Under the pieces are notes generated by a model, which was given only the letters and a program-made list of their open reading frames with translations, was not told the origin of the DNA and searched no databases. 64,000 bases of DNA, from positions 1-64,000 of the forward strand of contig WNNJ02001461.1 in NCBI GenBank assembly GCA_012934845.2, written 5' to 3'. A program made the translations under genes and the position numbers. The stretch comes from Pomphorhynchus laevis (taxonomy: Eukaryota > Acanthocephala > Palaeacanthocephala > Echinorhynchida > Pomphorhynchidae). Below, piece by piece: positions 11,501 through 23,500 of the stretch. Each line of letters opens with the position of its first letter. The first letter of the stretch is position 1.

Positions 11501-14500
11501 TAAAAATACAATTAGATTATTGATTGATTACAAAGTCGTAAACATTTTATTAAAATATTCAAAAACAGGAAAAAGCTAGTTTATAATAAATACATTTAAA
11601 ATATTTTTTATTATATAAATGCCGTATTTAGTAAGAAATCCTGCATCGTTAGTTACTCAACACATACGTGCACAACCATTATATATAATTCTTTGAAATA
11701 ATATAATATAATATTTGTTTAATTAAAAATATATTATATAGATAATTATTGAATTAATTATTGAATATTATCTATTAATTATAAATAACTATTTAATTTA
11801 CAATTCATTTGGAATTGCTAATACGGGATAATGTATTAACGATCCAGTATTATTAGTGTGTAAGCAGACTCCATTTTAAAATAGTAGAAAAATCAAGAAG
11901 AGTCAAATAATTTTTTTTGTTTGCAAATTTTCAACCACTACTGCGGTCATCATCAGGCAAAAAAAATTGTTTTCTTTTCCTGGTGATGACCGCAGTAGTG
12001 GTTGAAAATTTGAAAACAAAAAAAAATATTTGACTCTTCTTGATTTTTCTACTAGTATTATTAAAACGGGATCATGAAGATTGATAGAAATCGAGGGTGA
12101 TGATCATGTGATGGATGCTTATTTATCTATTGAATAGTTTCTAGGTTACACAATGTAACTTTATATATTATATATTGTTTAATATATATTATACATTAAA
12201 CATATGCACCACCATTATACATGCCGTATCCATTAAGGATCCAACGAGTGCAACGACAATTCAGCAACAACCACTGCCTAGTGTTTAAGTATGGTTCGCA
12301 CAGCAATTCGATCTGATAAAGAGCGTAAGCCTCAGACAATTAAGCAGTGCCGGAAACGACTTTAATCACACTGTCACACAGGCCACCGAAACGACCAGTC
12401 AATACGTCATTCTACTGATGAGTGTTGTATTAGAAATGACATTATTGCTGTTATTGACAGCAATAAGGTTAGTGACGTTATTGCTTACAGATAGAATGAC
12501 GTCAATGATTAACGAATGCAGATATATAATATTTGATCCTATATGAGTTTAACAAACTTTCCATTATTTAATATTGTTACATATAATGATGCACGGATGT
12601 GCTCCGAGTAGACAACGGTCCCGGATTTCTTACGAAATACGGCATTAATATTAAATGGTGTTGCTTGATAGACTGGACTTCGAGTCAATAGACAATGCAG
12701 GATCCAACGAGTGCAACGACAATTCAGCAACAACCTCTGCCTAGTGTTTAAGGATGGTCCGCACAGCAATTCGATCTGGTAAAGAGCGTAAGCCTCAGTT
12801 AATTAAGCAAACTGTCGGAAACTCCTTTATTCACAATGTCACACAGGCAACCGAAACGACCACTGTGTACCTCATTCTACTGATGAGTATTATCGGGTAT
12901 TCATCATTTCGATGCTAAAGTGGTCGTCTAGAAGTGACATGGTGACTGAAAGTCGTGAATCAAAGTCCAGTCTATCAAGTTAAGCCATTTTATATAAATG
13001 CCGTATTTCGTAAGAAATCCTGGACCGTTGTCTACTCAGAGCACATCCGTGCATCATTATATATAATATTAATTTTAGATATAATACATAAATAATTTAA
13101 TTTCAACGAGTTTACAATTTTTTATATTTTATTGTTTAATGAGAAAAGTAACAATTATCACGAATCAAACGTTTACATTTTTACAAATTAAAAATTAATC
13201 TATAATTTAAAAAGTCGATTCCTGCTAATTGATGATTCTACATTAATTTGTTTTCAATTTTCTCTTTCTAGAACTGATTTTAAATTTTCAAATATAAAAT
13301 TTTGATTTAGATCTTGCAAATACATAATTTATTCTACTTATTTAGAAAGATTTTATTCTTCTCATTAAAAATACAACTCAGTACAATAGTTTCGGTTGAA
13401 TCGTCAACCACTATTTTTATTAGATTACAGTAAAAATTAAATTGCAATGATGGTTCACGATACAACCGAAATTATTGGACTAAGTTGTATTTTTTTAATA
13501 ATAAAAATAAAATTCTTTCGTTTTCTATTTTAATAACGTGCATGTAAGCTTTATTTTAAAAAATACAGTAAATTATTTTTTCTCTAACGTATTTTGATTC
13601 ATCAATATTTTGATTTAAATAATAAAACCTAAATTTTATTCTATAAAATAGAATAAAAATATGAGTGAACAATCGATATATAAAATTTATATTTTATTTT
13701 ATAGAACAATAATATTCAAAAATTAAAAATTAATTAATTAATTTTATTATTAATAATAAATTAATAATAAATTATTCTAATTATTAAATTTTTATTAATT
13801 AGATAAATAATTTTTCATTATTTATTTAATTTTGTTATATTAATTTAATAATATAAAATTATTAATTTTTATACATAAAAAGTTATTCGATTATATTTTA
13901 TTGCTTATATTATATTTAATAATTTTGGGCAATATTTTATTATTTGTTACCTTTTATTGAATCCTTGAAGTTGATGCGTTCAGTGCAATTCTCGGATAAA
14001 TCCCGTGATGGCCAGCAGTATGTTCTATATTGACGCAAAAAATGCATGTGATTTAACAAGCTTTTTGCATCAACAAGTTTGTTAAGCTAAGGATAAGAAC
14101 AAGTTAGGGATTTAATAAAATGAATATTTTATTTTCATGTGGTATTTGCAATTTAAAAATTCGAAATTTAAAATTTCAGTAAAGAAATTGGAAACGACGT
14201 CTGTTTCATTTACTTACAGTTTTAAATTCTTCGATGTTTATTTAATAAGAATGAGTCAAAAATATATATTTTCATATTATGAAAAAGCTTTTTAACTAAT
14301 CATTTTTATATAATTGTTTCCTCCAAATGAGCTTAATATTTGCATAGAAATTCGAGCCTTCATCATCAAATTTTGCACCGATGTTCTATACATCATTCGT
14401 ATTGATATCGAAATCAGATATTATACTGTAATGATTGCATAAACATCGCATGCACATCGATCCTAGACTATTCTTAGTCTTACCAAACGACATCTGTAAC

Positions 14501-17500
14501 TGTGAACGATTTGTGCCAGTTGTAAATGGTTTAGAAAGCATTATAATTGCTACCTGTTTTACAACTAAGTTAGCCACATTCCTGAGTCATCCAACAGTGG
14601 ACATAATGAAAGTGTGAAAATATGTTATTTTATCGTTTTACACGCTCTTTATATATGCTTTTGTTTCTTTCTTTACGTAGGCAAATAAGTTAGACATGTA
14701 ACATATATATCATAATGAACCAGAGTTAATAATTAATTGAGTTAATTATTAACTTAGTAAATTTATAAAAATTATTCAATGGCATTATTTCTTTATTATT
14801 TATTATTTATTACTTAATTATTTATTTTTTCGAAATTACTGTGTTGCTCATAAAATGCAATCTAGATCAAATAATTACGCTGCTTTAACATAATCGATTG
14901 TTAATATATATATTTGCTTTTTATATAATGAGTGACGAATTAATTAACAATTTGAAATCTAACTCAGGTAAGGTTTTTCTACTTGTTATATATTGAACTG
15001 AAAATACAAAATACAGAAAATAATTAGAAATTTAAACTCAAAGTTACTATTATGAATTTAAAATAGCATATTAAAGGAAAAACCAAAATGATTCAAAATT
15101 AAAAGCAAACTATCAATCAGAAGAGCTAGATGAATGTGAAACATGGAATGACTAGGTTTATCTTTAATTTTAATGTCATAGATCTAAAGACGTTACGGCC
15201 TTACCTAAGTGAGGCACATATAGTAAAAATAATTACCTCGACGGTAAAAATAAGTGACCACAAGAAACTTGACGTTTTTCTGCGATACCCTAAAGCCAAC
15301 TCTTTTGGTAGAATCGCTAAATTATAAAATGTTCATAGTATTGCGAAAATAAAAGATAGTCACCTAATTCAAGATTACATTTCGATTGCAAATATTGAAA
15401 GGCCCAGCGGATGTTATTTAATTTCTGGCCTAGTGTTAAGGCTGGACACTTTAAGTTAGCTTCGATTACCGCATCACGGCAGCCTGTCAAAACCGCGACA
15501 ATCTTACTAAACGATTGTGTATACTGTGTATAGCGCGCCTATTTTTATTCTTACGCTATCCTGATGCCATCTCGAAAATCGTCTTCCAAATTCGTTGCCT
15601 TGTATGAATAATCTAAAAGTGCGGATTGACAAAACCCGCAACTTATGCCACTTGCAATTAATAACTTAATCCACTGAGCGCTTGGTTCAAAGGTATGTTT
15701 AATCAATTCTTCCAATACAGCTTTTGATGACTACGATAAAAAAATCAGTTGCTTGTAAATGGTAACCTGTACGTAATGTTTGATTTATTACCTTTAGAGA
15801 AGAGTCCTTTCGGAATAGAGCAGGCTTAAAGCAATCGGATGCAGATGAGTAGTAAAAATCCAAAAGATGGATAAACTGTAGAACGAATCGAACAGGCTTA
15901 AATACATCAGCTTCATATTTAAACAGAATTTATAGTATTCAATGAAAAAAACAAACAAAATATACCACTATTACTCTGCGCGATTATCTCATACAAGAGC
16001 TTACGAATTGACTTTTCACTTTTTAAGATTGCACATTTTTCCATGCCAAAGATAATCTAAAAAATAATTCCAAAAGGCGGCTTTAAACGATGCCTGATAC
16101 TATTTTGAGAAGTGAGAACTCACTAAAATTATAACAATTTGTAGAGTATCAAATACGCTGCGGTGTTCTTTAAATTAAATTTCCAGGCAAAATTACTACA
16201 TTGAAATGATCTAATTCGAGCATAGTCGTTTATTATTACTCCATACCAAAAAATTATAAATTAGTTTAACATATCGAGGATAATAATTATATTTTAGAAA
16301 ATTTTTGAGTTTTTGTTTCTATTATTGAATTTTTGTTAATCTATTTCTTAATGATTTTTAAAATGTATTTTATGCTAAATATTTAAATTTAATTTATTTT
16401 AGGATTGTTCAAAACTCTTTTAAAAATTTATTTAAACTATTTAGCAAAATAATTTTTATGGATAATAAACAATATGCTTTATATTAAAATATGATAGTAG
16501 ATATTCAAATTTCCTTAGAGGAAATACGTCATTAGCGCGTATTTGGTCCCATTGCTATGTTGGATCAAGGAATAGGGATCTAAACCTGATAACATAGATA
16601 TTCCTCCTACTGACATTTAATCCTTATTATGATACATCGTGTTTATTAGTCAATTTATAAAAATTGACATTTATTTTAAATTTTAACTTGGTATAAGTTA
16701 TATAAAATCTTATATATCAATTATTCATAATTATTTATTATTTAATTATTAAATTTTGATTTATTGGTTATGCACTGGCAAAAATTGAAATTTTTTGAGA
16801 TATTCATAATCTAAAGAAATTAGCCGATATAAAAGCTGGCATTTGCCAGTGCTTTTACTAGACCCTATTTGGTGATGCCGTAGTGCTGGTTTAGCACTCT
16901 ATGACGTTGCTATAGGTGTTCTAGTACGTCATTCACATTATTCATTTTTTGCCGTCTGTTAGTCCTCCTCCGCATCCAGCAGTGGGAGGGATTTGAGACT
17001 GATGAGTCAATGTGATGACGAAATGGTATCTAATACTGTTATCGTCATTCTTTCGCGTCTGGCTTAAATGATTGTTAATATAATTCAAGTGGAATGGTAT
17101 CGTTTAAGAAATTCAATAAAACTTTATATAATTATTTATTTATCTTTATTTTTATTTATTTATAGCATAAAATGCGTAGACTCAGTTATCTGATCTGATG
17201 TTTTAAATCAAAAACTAACTTATTATACAGAAATTATTAATTCTTTAGATATCAATATTTTTAATTCCCACATTAAAATAAGTAAATGTTTTTTAATAGT
17301 TGATAATGATCCATTATTGATAAATAATTATTGGAGCTGGATCAAAGAAAGAGGAATTTTTTGATATTTCGCTAACTTCTGTTAGCATCTGTTGACACGA
17401 TTTCGACAATTTTGTCGAAAATTCAAACAAAAGTGAAACAGCTGGTTATCGCTAATACCAGCAGCACCTACCCAAATCAAATGGCTGCGATCGTTTTGAA

Positions 17501-20500
17501 CTTTTTGTATAGACATTACATAAAAAAATTGTAATTTTCTGAATATGCTAACAGAAATTAGCGAAATATCAAATATTTCCTCTTTATTTGATCCAGCTAA
17601 AATAACTTTTTAAATTCTCATAAAAAATGTAAGTTTTTAAAACATTCTCAATAAATGTCATTTTGATTTGAGGCAATCATCGATTTTCAGTGCAGTTTGA
17701 TAGCGGATTTTATATGCCGCGTTTAATGTCACCTAGTATTTTCGCTAACACAAGAAAACAAGTAAAGACGAGTATTTATTTAAATGACACTTTATCTTGC
17801 TAGATCCTTGCTAGTCAATTCATAAAAATTAAATTTTATTTTAAATTTTAACTTGATATAAAATTAATAAAATTGAAACTGTCATTAAGGTATTATTAGT
17901 AAAAATATTTAAGGAATACTACCTAATTTTTAAAAAAATAATTTAAAATATTACATTCAAAATACAAACAAGTTCTTAATCGAGAGCTAAGAACATAATC
18001 ATTTATGAATAATTTATAAATAAATCTATAAATGATTTTTAATTAATATAATTAACAGTTTTTAATTTTGTATGATAAATCTGTAATGCCAAAATCAAGA
18101 TATTAAAAATTTATACTTATATTTCGGTTTTTAAATAAAAATTCAGAAAATAAAAGCATAAAATATAGCATTTCCTATAATTATAATCAATTAAAAACTT
18201 AATTACTCAAAATCAGTTTTTATTAGGAAAGGCAAATCGTATCACTGTTTATCGGTAAAACGTAGATAAATTTATATTTTATTATATTATTTAATTAAAT
18301 TAATTAATTTAAACAAATAAAATTAATTTAATGATAAAATTATCATTAAATTAATCCAGTTCGCAAGACCATTAGAAATCATCATTTTCGACAAAAGGAT
18401 AAATATTATAAATCATAAATTATGTGTACGACATTTCTTACCTTCACAAAACTTTTCTGATTATTTCTAATCATGATTTTTTAAATATTTTCTTAATAAA
18501 AGCTTTCATTGCCAAAGAAAAGTTATGTTCGGTAGGTTATGCGTAATGCTAATATATTTTATATATTAGTTTAGCGGAATATACACTATTATCGCCAATG
18601 ATTTAATAATGGAAAGGCAATAATTCAAAATCTAATATTACAAATAAATTACAAATCATAAGTTATACATTAGTATAAATCAATCTCTATAAGAGGTGCT
18701 ACTACAAATCTAAAAATGAAAATATAACTGTTCTAGCAAATTACAATACTTCTTGATAATGTCCGCGGTTAGCGAACGAAATATCGAAGAAATATTCAAT
18801 TTCTTTTTTATGGGAATGGCATTTAGATACAAGAAAATATATAAAAATGAGACTTGATGCACGATTGAAATAATTGATTTCTATTTATTTTGTTTAATAA
18901 TTCAAGCTTGTTGAATATTTAAAAGGCTTGAAATGGTTCAATAAGTTCTGCGTAAGAATATAATTTTTTCAATTAAAATTTTAATTTGTATATTATACAA
19001 ACGTTAGCTGAAATTGTATACTTATAATAGTAGAGTTTGTTGAAATAAATTAAATTTCCTTGTTGTCTAAATTAAGAGTTAATCCAAAAACTTACTTTGA
19101 CGGCAATCCGAACCCATATAATCTCATAGTTTAATAGCATATCTACTAATGCCGTGGAAGGAGCTGAAATATTTAAAAACAAAAATATAAAATATATAAA
19201 TATATCACAAACCAGACATCGTGCTATATACATTGTCCAAACGATATTTTATTTTAATCTCGCCAGCTGTAAGTCTATCTACAAATTGTCGATACTCATA
19301 ATTCATTGCACGAAGATATTCAACGACTTTATCGTACAATTCGTTAAATTGATCGACATTTTCAACTAAAATGTATTATAGACAACATAATTTCGTTTAA
19401 ATAGAAGACAGTTTTCTATATTTTCAGTATTGTGCAATAAAATTTGCACGATACTGCTTGTGCAAACAATGTTTGCTCATAAAGCAAATTATATAAGCGA
19501 TTGCATCCATATTATATATGAATGCAAATATCACAAATCTAATAGACTTAAAAACCCGTTAAATGTAAATAAAACATAAACATATTATTATAAAATAAAT
19601 TAAGACGTAATATATTATTGAATTAGTGTTAATTTAAGATATTAATATTATTAATTCGGATTATTATTATGTTCAAAATAGTCTTTTTTAGTAAAACAAA
19701 ACAACAAAAGAAAACTGAAATTAGCATTTAAAAGATTAAAATCGATTTATTTCTTACGTCTTCATAAATCTATACTTTAACCTTGATGCACGAATACACA
19801 TTGACGCTGATGTTCAGTTTAAAGAACTACACGTTTTATGATCTTATTAAGAATTATTTGATTTTAAAAAATAAAACTAACTGCTGAATTATGTATTGGC
19901 AACAAATTTAATGCAGGTTATTAATGCTGATTTTAAACGCAATGACCGATTTGTAGATGATTATCAAAGAAATCGCAAGGTCTATGATCAGTTCATGCAG
20001 CTGGTGGGTCGCAATTTCTAAACTAAAGATCAATTGGCTTTAATAATTATATAGTTAGGTATTCAGTTTGGCTTTAATAATTATATAGTTAGGTATTCAG
20101 TTTGGCTTTAATAATTATATAGTTAGGTATTCAGTTTGGCTTTAATAATTATATAGTTAGGTATTCAGTTTGGCTTTAATAATTATATAGTTAGGTATTC
20201 AGTGAGTTGATGTAAAAACGTCTACAAGAAGCAACAAATGCGGACTTTATTGTACTCTAGCTCCCAAATTTCCGATTTTAAGTTTTAAAAATTTTGTTAT
20301 TTATAAGAATTTTATACTTTTTAAAAAGCAACATTTTAAATACTTATCATACCTTTAGGGCAAATAAGCTGATTTACCCAAGTCAATAAAGCTCTTTCTT
20401 GAATCTCACCATCTTCTGACTTGGATTCAAATGCCACCTTGTACAACTCATTTTCCTTGTCATCAAATCTGTCAAACATTAGCAGATTGTCCACGCAAAT

Positions 20501-23500
20501 GTCTTGTTTTAAATCGTCTATTTATAGAAGGTAAGGAAATCAACAATACAATGCGAAAACCTTGAACTTGAAGGCTATCTTGTTTGGCCAAATTTTCTTC
20601 AGCCACAATGCTTTGATCTAAATCAATATCAGGCTCTGGATCCTTATTAAAACAAAACACTGGAGTTTGCGAATCACTCGGAATGTTAGCATTGCGGTTT
20701 GTCTCTGGAGTTTGGTACACAATGCATTTCGAATCTGCTAGATTCCTTGCACATTTGATGTTTCGAATTTGCCGCTAAATTTGATTTTTACGCGTTTTTG
20801 TAATATAAATTGCTTATTTAGAAATATTTAATTCAAAAAAAATAAAAAATTTAATTTTTGTAGATTTGAGATAATTTATTAACATCATAAAACAAAGTAT
20901 ACATGTAAAATCGTTATAACATTGTGTAAATAAATATGCAAAAAAATTTTAAGAGAGTTTAGTAAAAAATTATTTAAAAATAAATTAAATCGAACGATAT
21001 GTTTTAGACTTAAATAGTTTTCATAGGTTTTCAGACCTATAGTCTGAAAATAGTTTTCACTAAATAGTTTTCATAGGCTTTAGTACTTAAACTTGCCTTA
21101 TAAAAGTCTAGTTATTATGATGCACTTTGAATGTTGAGTATTACGAACGTAATTTCGCAGAATAATGCTTATTTATGATATGTGGCTATTATAATATGTA
21201 ATTATAATATATAATTATGGTATTAATTATATAAATTAATATTCATATTAAAAATCACCAGCTGAGATACTTTTTAGAATTCCAATAGTTGCGTTAGAAA
21301 AACCAGTAAATTCCAAAAGGAAGTTATAACGTTTTGAATTTCATTTGCAAATTTTATATTTTTATCTTTTAATATTTTTCGAAACTTTACACTTTTGATA
21401 TTTATAAAAACTACAATGAAAAATTTAAAATAAATATGTTATTTATTTTATATATCTTATTATCTTGTTATAAGATAAATTTACAATACATTTAAGAGAA
21501 TTTTAATTTTGAAACACATTTTAGATAAGGGTTTGATACATCTTATTTTAAAGATGTAATGATATAAGGTTATTTATTTAAAATTAACCATCTATAAAAC
21601 TCTTTAAATATATAATCAAAAAGCTCAACCATTAATAATTTTTATTCTTAATAATTTAAAATTAAACATAATATAATATTTGAAAACAGCTATAATTTAT
21701 AGAATTAGTTAAAGTATTTGAAAAATATCTATATTTGAAATTAACAAACAATTATTAAATTAGGACAAATATTAGAACATATTTTTTATTAAAACATATA
21801 AATATTTATACTAAATTTTATGTTAAATCAAAAATTAAAAGAAAGACTTTAATAAATCATTTTTAATTTTGTTTCATAAATATATACACCTTATAAAATG
21901 GAATGAATTTATTTGCTAAAACTTGTACTTTAAAAATAGCAGCAGAAATTTAAAGAAAAATTGAAATTATAAAAACATCACTCTTTAGGAATCTACGAGC
22001 ATTCAAAGTTATTACACCAAATAATTCAAATACGATATAACTTCATTTAACAAAACAGTTACAATTCTGATTAAAACGAACAACTCTGAATACGCAATAT
22101 TTTAGCCATCACTTTCATGTTTTGTTGTTCGTATATATAAATTGTAAATATATTTATATTTCACTCATTTTGAGAGTAATTCGCTCAAAACGAATAAAAA
22201 CGGTATCGTTTCGTCTTAATGTGCGAATAATAATGTAATAAGCAGAAATGCAAGATGGAGGCATTCAGTTCGTGTGGTATTTTCAAAAAATAACACATCT
22301 TCCTTTTTAACGGTATCGTTTCGTCTTAATGTGCGAATAATAATGTAATAAGCAGAAATGCAAGATGGAGGCATTCAGTTCGTGTGGTATTTTCAAAAAA
22401 TAACACATCTTCCTTTTTAACGGTATCGTTTCGTCTTAATGTGCGAATAATAATGTAATAAGCAGAAATGCAAGATGGAGGCATTCAGTTCGTGTGGTAT
22501 TTTCAAAAAATAACACATCTTCCTTTTTAACGGTATCGTTTCGTCTTAATGTGCGAATAATAATGTAATAAGCAGAAATGCAAGATGGAGGCATTCAGTT
22601 CGTGTGGTATTTTCAAAAAATAACACATCTTCCTTTTTAACGGTATCGTTTCGTCTTAATGTGCGAATAATAATGTAATAAGCAGAAATGCAAGATGGAG
22701 GCATTCAGTTCGTGTGGTATTTTCAAAAAATAACACATCTTCCTTTTTAACGGTATCGTTTCGTCTTAATGTGCGAATAATAATGTAATAAGCAGAAATG
22801 CAAGATGGAGGCATTCAGTTCGTGTGGTATTTTCAAAAAATAACACATCTTCCTTTTTAACGGTATCGTTTCGTCTTAATGTGCGAATAATAATGTAATA
22901 AGCAGAAATGCAAGATGGAGGCATTCAGTTCGTGTGGTATTTTCAAAAAATAACACATCTTCCTTTTTAACGGTATCGTTTCGTCTTAATGTGCGAATAA
23001 TAATGTAATAAGCAGAAATGCAAGATGGAGGCATTCAGTTCGTGTGGTATTTTCAAAAAATAACACATCTTCCTTTTTAACGGTATCGTTTCGTCTTAAT
23101 GTGCGAATAATAATGTAATAAGCAGAAATGCAAGATGGAGGCATTCAGTTCGTGTGGTATTTTCAAAAAATAACACATCTTCCTTTTTAACGGTATCGTT
23201 TCGTCTTAATGTGCGAATAATAATGTAATAAGCAGAAATGCAAGATGGAGGCATTCAGTTCGTGTGGTATTTTCAAAAAATAACACATATAAAATTTAAG
23301 CAAATGAAATCATATATAACGCTTTTGTCAATTAATTTGATACATTGTAGGCAAATAAAATTTGTAAATGACGCTAAAACAATTCCCTAATTTTTATTTT
23401 TATTTGAATCTCGATCTACACTAATAACTCAGATCAGATAATTGAGTATATCAAATTATTTATAAATTAAAAATAAAGATAAAATAATTATAAATAATTT

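Larger units (their letters stand above)
16440..17205 (+). mobile_element. Penelope-like 3' tail split by a hammerhead-bearing insert
   Basis: Tail sequence runs from the RT stop region (16440) through a decayed structured block (GGTCCC...GGGATC at 16545-16580) to about 16765. It resumes near 17120 and ends ATGCGTAGACTCAGTTATC at about 17185. The intervening ~350 bp are a different element with a hammerhead motif. The tail is therefore older than that insertion. Confidence 0.78.

Noticed and set aside
12539-12769. 76-codon minus-strand ORF
   Set aside because: It lies across the MITE terminal repeat and interior, with no coding pattern.
14386-14617. Overlapping ORFs on both strands
   Set aside because: No family resemblance and no splice sites that would join them to ASPM in phase.
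15130-15327. Plus-strand open frame of 65 codons
   Set aside because: It is the shadow of ASPM exon 11 and adjoining intron on the other strand.
16057-16125. ASPM microexon just upstream of exon 7
   Set aside because: A 22-bp candidate could be read, but the exon at 19096-19163 fits the family pattern and the phase exactly.
19895-20020. Extra ASPM exon or plus-strand gene piece (QVINADFKRN... frame)
   Set aside because: The minus-strand reading gives a stop in the required phase, and the plus-strand reading of 35 codons matches nothing known.
22201-23288. CRISPR-like array
   Set aside because: The units are identical along their entire 110 bp, with no variable spacers. This is a satellite in eukaryotic DNA.
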